Of a DNA stretch of 64,000 nucleotides, positions 53,901 to 64,000 are shown piece after piece. Every line of letters starts with the position of its first letter. The stretch's first letter is position 1. The stretch comes from Topomyia yanbarensis (taxonomy: Eukaryota > Arthropoda > Insecta > Diptera > Culicidae): positions 354,700,413 to 354,764,412 of the forward strand of contig NC_080672.1 in assembly GCF_030247195.1 (NCBI RefSeq), read 5' to 3'. The notes below the pieces were generated by a model, which saw nothing but the letters and a program-made list of their open reading frames with translations, ran no database searches and was not told the DNA's origin. The position numbers and the translations under genes were made by a program.

Positions 53901-55156
53901 ATAGAAAACACAGCATAATCTTACCACAAATGTAGTGGATTCGAAATCGTTGCTTTTACATATGAAACGATGTGATAAAAATGATCTTGCGTCGAAACAA
54001 AAAGAGTTAATTGAATGGAGCCAAAGAAAGAATTGTAGAACTTGTTGCTTTATTTCCATGATAATAATGGTGATGTTTATTATTCACTATTTTAGGAAAA
54101 TTAACGAAAATGCTAATAATAACACTATCTTTAAACTAATTTACTTCTAAAAGAATGCTAAATTCACTTAACAGAAAGGTATTAATACATTTTTCTCTGT
54201 AAACTTTTCCTGGCTTTCGAATGAAAAGAAAAAAAGTACAATAAGAGCCATACTTTTTCAATTAGAGTTAGTATTAGTGAAAATGAGATAAAAATATCCA
54301 AGTTCATTAAGGCCATTACAAATCTTTTTTAAAAATTATGTCCAAGTACAAATTTTTTTCTGAAGGGGGGGGCAAACAAAAAATAAATATTTATTTTAAT
54401 AATCACAATTTTTTTTTCTTTTTACATTTTCTTTCGATTGTTCTCGTGGACGTTTCCGCAGGGTGATTTCGAGGTTGAGCTATTTTTTTTACTAGAAAAA
54501 TTCAAGCAAACATTACTGAATCAATCAAAAGTTCACATAGGAAAGGGATGCTAAAGTTTTCGTTTTAAATAATTTTCCGAACAGTGCAATTTCTAAAATC
54601 CCAATAAAAGCTTGAAAGTTCTCTAAGAATTAAGAGTACATTAAGGTATTAACTTTTGGTTGCTTGAATAGGTTTCGTTCCGTTGTGGCGGCACATGGTC
54701 CGACTGTACACACAAGGTATGAAAATCGGTCAAAGGTGAACATGCTCGATAACAATGTACAGAAACAGGATTGCAACATTTCACTTTTGGAAAACATTCT
54801 GGAATGAATCCAAAGGTAAAGTGTGCGTCAATGTAATTATTCATCTCAGATATGGTTTTCTCTGATATTTTTTTCTATTGCGTATTTCGTATACAGTAGC
54901 CTGGCGAACGTACATCCTGTGCATACTATACTTTTTCGAACTCTAGTGGAAACATCAGCTTTGGTTTATCGCTTGTGCTTGAAGACTTGTAGATTTGTTT
55001 GCTTGGTACATGATAGTAATTCGGCTCGGTTCCGTGTACATCTTCGAAATCTTTGCATGTTTCTCCATCTTGTTGCGCAGTAGGTAACCACATCAGAGAA
55101 ACTCATTTGATAGTCGTACGGATTTATGAAATGTATAGCAATCATCAGTTCATTTT

Positions 55157-55300
55157 TTGCCTTTTTCATATAAGGAAGACTGTGCAATCACTCTGAAACT
55201 CGACTTTTTAAGCTACACCCGTCATATACCACTAGATTCAGTTCGTCGATATCTGAAAACGTCTGTATGTTTTATAGTATGCTTAAATAGCTTCAAAACT
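55157..55300 (+). repeat. Hairpin-headed repeat, subfamily B copy (short)
   Basis: TTTTGCCTTTTTCATATAAG, then GCAATCACTCTGAAACTCG, then CGTCATATACCACTAG and TTCAGTTCGTCGATATCTG. The CCCGGAGGG word and the dinucleotide tract are lost. The head hairpin is degraded. Confidence 0.65.
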
Positions 55301-55929
55301 GCATTGGCCCTAGGTGGGACTCACTTTTGTGCCTAACCACTACTAACAGTCCTCACTTTTCTTCCTTCCTTTTGTTCCACGAGACTGCATCGAAGCGTTA
55401 TATCGTGGGGAGGCTGATTCAGTTTTAAGACAAAATGATACATTAGAGCGGTTTAGCTCCGAACACATATCCGGCTAATCGCAGTGGTGAACTTCCGTTA
55501 GCCATTTGGCACCCGTTTCTGTGAATCATTTACTTCCTGTTTTCGCGAGCCATCTCAATTCCTCGTCGGAAGTTCTCCCGATACCGATGCCTGTTGCGCG
55601 AGTCATTTAGCTCCCAGTTTTGTCGCAATCTACTCGCATAGTGCATAAATCCTACTCAAAGGGCCAACCAGTACTTGGCGAGGACGGTTCGGCGATACCG
55701 GATGGAGCGTAGCTTCTGGTTCGCTGCTTCCGGTTCGTTGAAAACTCGACGACCCACCGCTGGTACTTCACTCGACCTACTCGATCTTGTCCCTGACGGT
55801 GAAACTAGTCTGCTCACATGCTCGGTCCAGCGATTTCCGCTGGTTCGTGGTGCCCAGTACACTGGCGCCTCAAGCAAAGCTGTGATTGCTCTCACAGCCT
55901 TCCCCTTAACATAATCGTCATGACTTTAA

Positions 55930-56920
55930 AAGTTCAAGTCGATGATATATTTTCCGACCGCGCTGTCTTTCGGCTGCTAGTCATCACCAACTCTGTTTTA
56001 TGATGGGCAATCGTCTCCGTGTCGAGTGTCTCCTCTTCTAGCGATTGTCCGATTACTTGGAACACCACATCATCCGTGAAGCCGAAAATCGTTATATCTC
56101 TGGGAAGGCTCAGCTTCAATACTCCATCGTACACTGCGTTCCACAGCGTCGAGTCGAGGAACGTCAGTTGTAGTTGTGATTCCCCCTTATCTGTCTCGTA
56201 GATCAGTGTTCGGTACTGAAAGTAGCTGTATAATATCCTGCAGAGTTACTCATGCTGTACAGCGAATGGGCGATTGCTTCCCAGCTAGTACTATTGAAGC
56301 ATTCTTCACGCCTAAGGGAACCACCACGCCAAAACGATATCCTTATCTCCGCTGTCTCCACAGTCCCCACAACCGTTTGGATGGATTTCACTGTAGACCT
56401 GCCTATAAGGAAGCCGAATTACATGAGATGACGTTCTCACGGTCCGCGTACTTCGTTAGCTTGTTCAGGATTACTTAATCTCTCTAACATTACCAGGGAT
56501 ATATTAACTACGCTGAAAGATTTCCATGTTGTCCCGGCATCGGAAGCAACATCAGCTTTTGTCGCTTCCAATTATCGGATCGTTTTGAACATATCCGGCC
56601 TCTCATGTATCGCTCCACTTTTATGGCTTTCGCCATCTCGATAAGCTGTTTGTTGGTAAATCGATCTTCATCTTTGTGATCATCCTCCTCACTGTACGGC
56701 GAAAATAGATTCATGTTGTGGGGAAAACCTTTCGATGATGACCTCCATCTTTTCCGGGCACCTTTCAGGTGGTGCAGCTGAGCCTTTTATCTTTGTTATG
56801 CCAACTTTGTAGGTCTCTCCTAAGGAAATTCGCGTTGGCTTTGTGGCAAGGCTTTCTTGTACAGCTTGACTGCTTTGTTGAGAGCGGTTCTTGCAGCTCG
56901 CTTCCCTCGAGGTTTCTGAC
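55930..56920 (-). pseudogene. LINE ORF2 reverse transcriptase (3' part of the split ORF2)
   Basis: Pieces in order are a linker with CPEKMEVII-like residues in a shifted frame (near 56755), YSEEDDHKDEDRFTNKQLIE (near 56690), NWKRQKLMLLPMPGQHGNL (near 56560), CFNSTSWEAIAHSLYSM (near 56290), then FSTEH and, in another frame, TLIYETDKGESQLQ. The catalytic box is ITIFGFTDDVVFQVIG (near 56080). Both aspartates of the FxDD box remain, but alanine is threonine. HHKTELVMTSSRKTAR follows, with a short deletion before it. Many frameshifts make it inactive. Confidence 0.72.
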
Positions 56921-56921
56921 T

Positions 56922-58003
56922 TCTTTTTAATTTTAAATATATTTTACACAGCTCAATGCGTTAGCACAACTGAGCCGTGGAGCGCACATTGTGGGTCATT
57001 TGGTCCGTCTTCTCTCGCGTTTTCGTTTACGTCCATGTCATCATCGGTACTGCATTCATCTTGCTCATCGTCGGATGTTCTTATTTGTTGTTTGTGCTTA
57101 CGGGTCGCTATTGTAAATCCTTCTTCATCGGTATTAGATTCCTTATTGGTGGTGTTGGTTGTTGGTTTAGAAACATTTGCTGTAATCGTTGTTACTTCGA
57201 TGTTGGTAATGGCAGTTAGTTTAGTGGTACTGGGACCGATCGTTGTTGAGCTGGTGGTTGTGAATGCCCGGTCTGCAGTCGTTGGTTTACCAACTGGTTG
57301 TGGTTTAACATACGATGATTGTATACCGGCTTTGGTCGTATCAGGTGGAATTTCTTTAGCAGTCTCTGCGCAAGGTTTCCCGTGGTGTAGCGGATGATCA
57401 CAACATTGACAGGTAGGAATCTGTCCTGGGTGCGTGACTAGTGTTCGTTGAGAATATTCAACACCATGAGGTGATTTGCATGTGAAAGTCAAGTAAGAGG
57501 GAATAGGTTTTGTCGGACGCATTCTCACCACACGAACTCCGTTGCGGCGTCTTGGGAAGAAGTTCCTCCAACTATCTTCCTTAACACGTGGTGCCAGGTC
57601 ATGTCAACATTTATATACGTTGGGATACTGTATAAAATGTCATTACATTCGATGACGTGTTTCATGTTGTTCTGGGAAGCGAATGATTCTGCTTGACTAA
57701 TATTTTTTAACATATTCAGTACCGCATGACGTAAATGGTGGAATTGCACCGCATAAAGTACCGCAAGCTACGTTGAACTTCAAGTTCACCTTCAACATTT
57801 GCTCCCCTTCATGAATTGATGGTATTACCGGATATTTCGTGTAGTCAACAGCAACACAGTTTGCCCGCATCGTGATATACTTTTGCTTGGCATTGTCACT
57901 CATTGTTTGTTCACGTATCACACACTAGGCAGAAGGAATCAATTTTTGCTAAGCGTCGCGCGGGTAAATTTGATTACTTGCCCTGCTATTGCAGCGGAGC
58001 GAT
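56922..58003 (-). mobile_element. ORF1-only LINE-like element (half-LINE), copy 3, nested
   Basis: It shares its 5' end (TCGCTCCGCTGC, AATAGCAGGG) and 3' end (AACGCATTGAGC, then an A-rich run) with copy 2 at 48201-49404. It lies in the same orientation inside a LOA/R1-like ORF2, separating its endonuclease from its RT. Candidate target duplication: TCAGAAGCT and TCAGAAACCT. It holds no reverse transcriptase of its own. Confidence 0.6.
56953..57913 (-). pseudogene. LINE ORF1 (gag-like) protein, copy 3, intact zinc knuckle
   Basis: The start MSDNAKQKY (57900) matches MSETQNKF of copy 1. It continues CVAVDYTKYPVIPSIHEGEQ, then after a frameshift QFHHLRHAVLNMLKNISQAE, then IECNDILYSIPTYINVDM, then after another shift VRMRPTKPIPSYLTFTCKSP and GVEYSQRTLVTHPGQIPTC. 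The zinc knuckle CQCCDHPLHHGKPC is a perfect CX2CX4HX4C. A Thr/Pro/Lys-rich linker and the C-terminal DEEGFTIATRKHKQQIRTSD and acidic ECSTDDDMDVNENARED follow. This copy has kept the RNA-binding knuckle that copy 2 has lost. Confidence 0.72.
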
Positions 58004-58555
58004 TTCTAGCTTCTGAGCTGAGCGAGATGAGAAGCCGAAGTGATCTCCGACTTCTTCTCCAAGCTCGGAGGCAACTTATACGTAAATCGATAATCGTCGT
58101 ATTGCACCCGGCGACCGTTTCTCAGTTTCCCATCTCTTGGTATGGTCGCATTACACGCCTTTGTTAGTAGTGCCGTGAACTCGTTCGCATTTAGGTTGAA
58201 GAGGATACCCTCAAATTCAAGTTCTTCGACGGACACGTTCATGTGAAAAATCGCTGTTTTCCATCTTCACTCGTTTATATATCTCCCACATGTGTAGTTC
58301 ATAGTCCTGTTATCAATGCTGTACCAGATCGCTTGGTGGTCGCTGTGGATATATCCTCGCACACTTTTCAGTCCATCTTTCCGGTTACTCCAAGGCTACA
58401 AAAAATGACATCGATAATGGATTCCCGCTTCTTCCTGCGGTAAGTGCCGATGATACCATTATTTGTAAGATCTATATTTAGCTTTGCTAGAGCATTCTTG
58501 ATCGCTGATGGCCAGACAAAGTTCTTTTGATTCCAGCGTCTATCTCGAAAATTTC
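58004..58555 (-). pseudogene. LINE ORF2 endonuclease fragment (5' part of the split ORF2)
   Basis: Pieces in order are AIKNALAKLNIDLTNNGI, RESIIDVIFCSLGV (near 58400) and, after frame changes, VEELEFEGILFNLNANEFTA and LLTKACNATIPRDGKLRNGR (near 58140). These are the second half of an APE endonuclease and the linker typical of R1/LOA-type ORF2 proteins. The first half, with the catalytic glutamate, is absent. The SDH region near 58340 has decayed. Confidence 0.65.
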
Positions 58556-59429
58556 GCATGTTTCTGGTTCTTGGAATATTTCAGAATTAATGTCTCTTCG
58601 GCTTCTTGGAAAACGGCTTATTCGATTTTCACAAGCTTAGCCTTAAATGGAAGGTTTGGTAGCAGATTTTGATCTGATCAAGTTCATAAGAATCGCACAT
58701 ATGGCTGCGGAAATACGGTATGAATACTACGATCCCATATGAAATCTTTAAATGTCAAAAACCTTTCGCTAAAGCTCCTGTATATTGAATATTGAACCAC
58801 ATATAAATCTCCAGGAGTCTGATTTGAATTCAGGTTGTTTCTTTATCTAAATTATTTTCGAATGCAACGATCGATTATGTCTCTATCGACTGTGGCGTTT
58901 AAAATGGAATCGATTCAGAAGTCGGTCTGTATTAGCCTTTCCATGAGATGTTTGTTTGATAATACACAGATGGGTCCTTCCTTCCGCGACCAGCAAACGT
59001 TTCATTTGATGATGGGATGGTAATTTCTAAAACTACCATAATAGTGTTCAGTTACGAAAAGCAAAACTCTATGGAAGTTATTGTTGTTATATAAAACGTG
59101 AAAATTTTTTGAATTTTGATTATTTTAAAAAAAATTATTTGCCCCCTGATTTTTTTCAGCGATTTTGAAGGGGGGGGGGGGTGACATAATTTTTAAAAAA
59201 TATTTGTAATGGCCTAACTTAAACACATGAAAACAAAAAAGGATAAGTGTGGGGGAGTGTGGGTACGCTTGATCCCACTTTTGTTTTTCTGTCATAACTT
59301 TTCAATGAAATAAAAAAAATTTCATTGCAAAGTTCGCCATTTTGTAGTCAATTCGAAATGCAAGAGCTATGAATAATGTGTAAATCTGAGTACTATGCCC
59401 TGTCAGTGATATGAACAGTTTTGTAAATC
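58556..59429. other. AT-rich non-coding sequence with homopolymer G
   Basis: No gene is supported. A run of 12 G lies near 59169-59180. At 59248-59275, GTGTGGGGGAGTGTGGGTAC then GCTTGATCCC resembles the terminal style of the TA-type MITEs, but no right end was found. Confidence 0.35.
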
Positions 59430-59639
59430 ATGCCAAAACGAGGTTTTGTAAAAACGTGTGGTGACTTGATCCCTCGCCTACACCCAAAACTCGGCCGTAA
59501 TACCTTTACGGTAATAAGAAAAAAATGCTCTAATAGCAAGACGTTTCATGCTAAAGCGGTTCCAACAAAAAATTCCCCAAACAGCAATACCAACACATTC
59601 AAATCTTCTCTGCGTCGCACTCATGTTTCATCAATTCAA

Positions 59640-59885
59640 CGTATCCGAATTGAGGGTCCGGATCCAGACACTTGTCTGGATCTAAGCACAAAGTCTGGGC
59701 CTGGTTCAGGTCCGGACTTGGAAAGGGGAAAAGGGGATGGGCTGGATCCGGGTACTGGTCCGGATCCGGTTACTGGTCCAAATCCGAGAGCCGGTTCCGT
59801 ATCCGGGAGGTCCGGATTTGGGAACTTGTTCCGATCGAGAACTGTGCCGGATCTGGCAACTAGACCGGATCCGGAAACTGCCTAA
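59640..59885 (+). repeat. Minisatellite of GGTCCGGATCCGG-type units
   Basis: About twelve degenerate copies of a motif close to ACTGGTCCGGATCCGG. In the open plus frame they give Gly-Pro-Asp-Pro repeats, making a 151-residue frame from 59430 that I do not accept as a gene. The motif is related in style to the CCCGAA array at 49495. Confidence 0.75.
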
Positions 59886-60304
59886 TTTTTTTTATTTCAC
59901 TGGTTTCTGCCAATATTAAGGCAGATTCCAGCCTGAAATTGGGCAGAAATCCGCCAGGATTCCGGTTCGTTTGACTCAGTACTAATACTATCATAGAAAT
60001 CGACTGAATTATCCTACATACGAACAAAACCGAGGTTGACATTTACTGAAAAAGTGTTTGATTGTGTGATGCACATACATGAACAGCAACCGAAATTCGT
60101 CATTCCACCGTTCACTACTTTTGCGGGGATATACGTTTTCGCAACAGAATTTTACCCAAAAGTAATAGAAACATACCCGTCGGATTTTGGGTGTACTAGG
60201 GCTAAAGAAACAAAGCAGACTATGACTAATAGACACGAAAGATTAGCTATCACCTATTCTGACAAATTAATTAACCGTTTTAGATGCACGACAAACTTAT
60301 AAAA

Positions 60305-60471
60305 AGTATACTTTTCAAGATAGAGGTATTTTAATACAAATAAGTTTTTTACGCAAAAAGTTTAATAACTTTGTAACGGTTGAGATTTGATGGCATGTGT
60401 AAAACGATTTTTTTTTCTCCAAATATGACAGTCAATCACCCCTCGAGAGGTTCTTATCCAAACACCCTGTA
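60305..60471 (-). repeat. Terminal-repeat-like segment, right member (partner 53131-53330)
   Basis: The reverse complement begins TACAGGGTGTTTGG, then AAGAACCTCTCGAGGGGTG, then ATTGACTGTCATATTTGGAG, and stays similar for about 165 bases. It is the mirror of 53131. Confidence 0.6.
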
Positions 60472-60479
60472 TATTCGTT

Positions 60480-62119
60480 TACGAAAATAAATCAAATGTT
60501 ACTAATCACTTACATAAATACTGACACATTTTCATTAATTTCATTAACAATTCTGAAAAAAAAACTGGTTAACGAAAAAATTAAGTAGTCTTCAGTAGCT
60601 AGTAAAAGATACTATCTAACCGCTCTAGTTATACAGTAAGGTCTCCGCACCGCATTCCGCCCCCGAATAAATATCTTACCCTGAAACAAAATACAGCTAT
60701 GAACAAAAAGCTGCTTTCTAGTAAATACCTCTTGTGCCCTGGAGCAATTTCAATCCCGCTGGAACAATGCCTCTTCGGTTGAGTTCTTTAATCAAATTAA
60801 GATGGTGTTCTGAGGTCGGCCCAGATTGAACAGCTGCCTTCTTCATTATGACCGAGTGGCTCTTGAATCCGTTTTTTATGCTGATGTAGCAACGGATAAA
60901 TTAAACAGACCTTTCCACCACCATCGAAGCGTCTCAGCGGAAAACTTTTTATATGTACGTATATATATGATAATCTCCGACGGAAGGGAAAATTTGCTGA
61001 AACGAACAAAAAGTGTCAAACGCTCTCGTCCGTCATGTCACGGCGGTGTGGTAGAAGCTGGGCTGAGTGACTGGCCGGTTGACTTACCAAGAGAGGACAA
61101 GTGACACACAAACCCACTTGGTTCCATCGCGAGAGTATTTCATAAATGTCGTGACAGCTCCCGTGGCCCGGGGAACTGGTGCCATTGGTGATGATGAGGG
61201 CAAGAGTCTTATAAAGATTGGATTTCAAGATTTCAGCATTGAAGGACTATTAACTTTGAGGGTCGATTGTCGATCAGTAATGTTTCGTAATTAACCATCT
61301 TAAGTAACGGTAAGGGAAAACGAACTTGGTAGACACATTACAAAAAATGAAAGGAAAAGATAATGTTCAAAAATAGTAGATAAAGAAAAGCACGATATCA
61401 GTAGTGGTATACTACGATTACGTTTTAGAAACTGTCACTGCAAGCTATTATTAACTTGGTTTAAAAGTATACTGCCCTTAATCGTTTATTTGTTCCAAGT
61501 TATTTGGAATATCCTATCATACTAAGATTGAGCTGACTTGTTGTGTAGGTATATAGTACGTAACAGTACGATAGGAAAGGGTTTCCTTGACTTCGTTCTT
61601 GGAAAATACTCGTCGTGTTACGTTTAGCCCTCGCCGAACCGAGCCTTTGGCATGCCATGCCAAGCCAACCAAACAAAGGAAAGAAATGAGGCCAGAGCTT
61701 TACCGTTGATATTGTTTCACCGGATAATCGGAAAGTTTTCTCATTAGCGTTGGGATGAGTCCCAGGCTCGAGTATCAAATAGAACGGTTGGTTCATTGCT
61801 ATAATGTTCAGCGAGAAGCGGGAAACTTTCGCGTTTCTGGATTCGAAACTGTTGAACGATAGCTATCAGTTGCATTGAACCATTCGTGTAATATTACGAG
61901 CTGGAAGTTATTAGTTTGTCAAGGTGCTTCAAGATAATGTTGTATTGATTTCTTAATTATATGGTTGATGAAAATCGTAATATCGTAAAAAGTTTTTGAA
62001 TAGCAGCGTGGCACAGTGTTTCCAACCATGCTAGAACCAGGGCAGTAGCGTGGTCTTCTGGCGTCTTTGGCGAGGACTCAGTTTTGCTCCCCTTTGGTGT
62101 TTATATTGCATTTAGTATG
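60480..62119. other. Non-coding sequence, no gene seen
   Basis: Mixed composition without recognised repeats. The frames 60826-61104, 61067-61294 and 61500-61796 overlap each other on both strands and show no domain. No exon with convincing splice sites was found. Confidence 0.35.
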
Positions 62120-62121
62120 TA

Positions 62122-62779
62122 GGGGAACATGGGGAGACTTTGACCAAGCGCAGAATTCTATTATTGGCTATAACGTGTTCTATTAGGTTCTTAATATTTT
62201 TCAAAAATATTTTTATCCATGTTTCGATCCCTTAAGGAAATTTTAAAAGTTTGGAATGAAAAATCCTTCCCTTATATAAAATATTCCGTAATTAATAATG
62301 GGACTGGAAGGTGAAATGTTTTTCAAATATTAAGAGCCGTAGTACTCAAGGAAGGGCAAGGATTTTAAGTAAGAAAGTTTAGAAAAGTGTGGAGTAGGGT
62401 CAATGAGCAAGGTTAGAGTTTCCCGGCTACTTAACTCTTTGTCTTCTGCAACGCAGGAGTAAGGATCTTTTGGGATTAAATGTGAATCACAAATTATGAG
62501 TCAGCGGCATCTCCGTAAAGTCACTTTAATGGCTTATGATGTCGGAACCGACAAAAATTTTGCACGACATTGAACGCAATAACTAATGTTGGGGAGACTT
62601 GACCAAGATTTTATGGGGAGACATGACCAAGGGGCAATAAACTGAAGAAAGATAATTTTTTTTGATATTTACTACACTGTGGTACCTACTGCTAATGTTA
62701 ACCACGTCACAAAAAAATCCCACATCAAACATCAGTCTATATATTTTACTACTAGTAAACAAGTCTCCCCATGTTCCCC
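62122..62779. mobile_element. TA-flanked MITE, copy 2 (658 bp)
   Basis: Same termini as 8195-9126: GGGGAACATGGGGAGACTTT and the inverted AGTCTCCCCATGTTCCCC, with TA at 62120-62121 and 62780-62781. Inside, 62314-62560 is replaced by a different dispersed repeat. GGGGAGACTTGACCAAG is duplicated in tandem near 62592-62632. Confidence 0.8.
62314..62560 (+). repeat. Dispersed repeat inserted in MITE copy 2
   Basis: Its first part matches 4656-4745 and its second part 300-490, both in reverse complement. The flanking MITE sequence (GGAATGAAAAAT before, GCACGACATTGAACGCAATA after) continues as in copy 1, so this is an insertion or replacement within the MITE. Confidence 0.7.
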
Positions 62780-63224
62780 TACATGGAAATGACACTGTAG
62801 TTCTGACCACAATAATACAATATATGATGAATAACATTTTACTGACACAAACTGGTTGTTGTTGGATCGAATCAAAACTCGTCGAATGTAAACAAAGTAG
62901 GTACGTTTTGTAGTGTCAAACTGGTGTACAGGTGGCGAAATCGTTCAAGTTCAACGGGGAACGTTGCCAGATAATTTTTATTTTTCAATTTAGGTTTTAT
63001 GATTGTCACGGAAAAAAATCGTGAATGAAGTGCCATGATTTCTGGAACAATTACGTTTTTCGTTATAAAAACAGGACAAAAATCATGTGTTTGCTAATTA
63101 TGTTCAATTTCCCTTCAATAACGCCCGCGTAACGCTTTTATTAGTGGAAATATTTGTTTTTGTTTTGTGAACTTCAGTCACAGTTATCGCCAAGTTATTT
63201 CGATTTTCAGTACGCGAACTAGTT

Positions 63225-64000
63225 CACAATTTTAAGAACATTATTCATAACTTTCGACATTTTATTCATGAATCCATTCAATCCCCGTGAACTAATTCAT
63301 GATCTCTAATATTTTACCCACGATCCAATATCCGTGCTCGTGAAATAGTGTGAAATAGAAATATTATTCATGTATAAGTGAACTGGTTCATGATACCTAG
63401 TATAATAGTCACAACTTACCATTGGTTTTCGTGAAGAAGTTCGCGAAATCATAAAATGCACAGAAAAAAATATTTTGTAATTTTAAGTTTATTTTCATCC
63501 ACATATTTGGAGCATAAATATGAATGTAAAATTAAGTTCCACCACAAATACACACGACTTGTGGCGCTTTCTTCAATGAATTTTATTATCAGTTTACACG
63601 TGGATTGAAAATTACAGTTTCTTTAAACGGAAAACCGATGCACTTCAATGTATTTTTACTCGAATACTACTGTAAAATGAATCACATGTAATATTACACG
63701 AATGAAAGTGTAAAATTGTGTGCTGTTTGATGCTCCAATTGCTTTTAACGTAATTTTCAATCAAATTTTTAATTCAATCTTTTTATGTTTACATTCATAT
63801 TGATTTACATGTCGTTTAAATTTCATTATTTTTTGGTGCGTATTATTCATGTTTTCGCGAACTGGTTCATGATTCCTAGTACATGATTTACAATCTATTT
63901 TGCGTGCTGGTTATATTAAGAAGATATTCCTAATCATTTACAATTTAATGCAACATTTTTATGTGAACTCTTTCACACAAAATTTGGAGTATTATTCGTG
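63225..64000. repeat. Degenerate GAACTGGTTCATGAT repeats running off the window
   Basis: TATTATTCATG, then GAACTGGTTCATGAT, then CCTAGTA is seen at 63366-63400 and 63841-63882. Shorter versions lie at 63242, 63289 and 63990 (TATTATTCGTG, the last bases). The unit is palindrome-like (GTGAAC and GTTCAT). The structure is cut by the window edge, so its extent is unknown. Confidence 0.6.

Larger units (their letters stand above)
55650..58555 (-). mobile_element. LOA/R1-like LINE, split by an ORF1-only element
   Basis: On the minus strand the endonuclease (58555-58004) is followed by about 1.08 kb of inserted ORF1-only element. Then come the endonuclease-RT linker and RT (56920-55930) and an unassigned 3' part to about 55650. 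The sequence right at both junctions, TCAGAAGCT before and TCAGAAACCT after, looks like a mutated target duplication. The 5' end with the element's own ORF1 is missing. Confidence 0.65.

Noticed and set aside
53935..54150. 71-residue frame with a predicted membrane segment
   Set aside because: It is isolated in very AT-rich DNA, with no splice context and no homologue I recognise.
56891..57397. 168-residue hydrophobic frame on the plus strand
   Set aside because: It is the antisense of the Thr-rich linker of the LINE ORF1. Antisense of Thr/Asn/Ala-rich coding gives Val/Ser/Leu-rich frames.
1..64000. CRISPR arrays, rRNA, operons or integrated viral genes
   Set aside because: None seen. Tandem repeats here have no spacer structure, and all multi-domain frames are LINE or mariner type.

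Overview
This 64 kb window is AT-rich nuclear DNA from an insect, most likely a culicine mosquito. The evidence is the transposon content: a decayed mosquito-type D37E mariner transposase, tRNA-derived SINEs, RTE, I, CR1-like and LOA/R1-like LINE relics, and at least seven copies of the repeat containing CCCGGAGGGCCGAG followed by (TG)n. There are no bacterial-type genes, no CRISPR array and no rRNA. Family assignments rest on recognising motifs by eye, since no search could be run.

Layout. 0.3-9.1 kb: dispersed repeats, a 0.75 kb foldback and a 0.93 kb TA-flanked MITE. 9.1-11.6 kb: apparently unique sequence with a cluster of homeodomain-type TAAT sites. 11.6-17.1 kb: a nested block holding two SINEs, a complete 1.3 kb non-autonomous hAT with a perfect 8-bp target duplication, and long inverted arms of the CCCGGAGGG repeat. 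17.4-21.2 kb: a RNase-H-bearing LINE relic, a complete 625-bp piggyBac-type MITE and an orphan LINE ORF1. 23.6-28.3 kb: a nearly full-span I-clade LINE (minus). 30.4-34.7 kb: a Harbinger-type MITE and a CR1-like LINE (plus). 34.7-37.1 kb: the only host protein-coding signal I can support, a signal-peptide first exon at 36350-36410 followed by a consensus splice donor. 37.1-49.4 kb: a SINE with an 18-bp flanking duplication, a 1.25 kb palindrome, a foldback, the mariner relic, an RTE relic and an ORF1-only element. 50-64 kb: tandem repeats, a LOA/R1-like LINE whose ORF2 is split by another ORF1-only element, inverted 200-bp ends 7.3 kb apart, and a second copy of the TA-flanked MITE.

Every transposon ORF seen is broken by stops, frameshifts or loss of catalytic residues, so nothing here looks able to move itself. 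The host gene appears to begin at about 36 kb and continue rightwards, with the 27 kb to the window end fitting a transposon-filled first intron. The most novel pattern is a repeated ORF1-only (half-LINE-like) element with shared 5' and 3' ends at two independent sites, plus a third ORF1-related fragment. Also notable are a SINE family ending in a conserved long hairpin, and hairpin-headed repeats whose stems differ in sequence but still pair.
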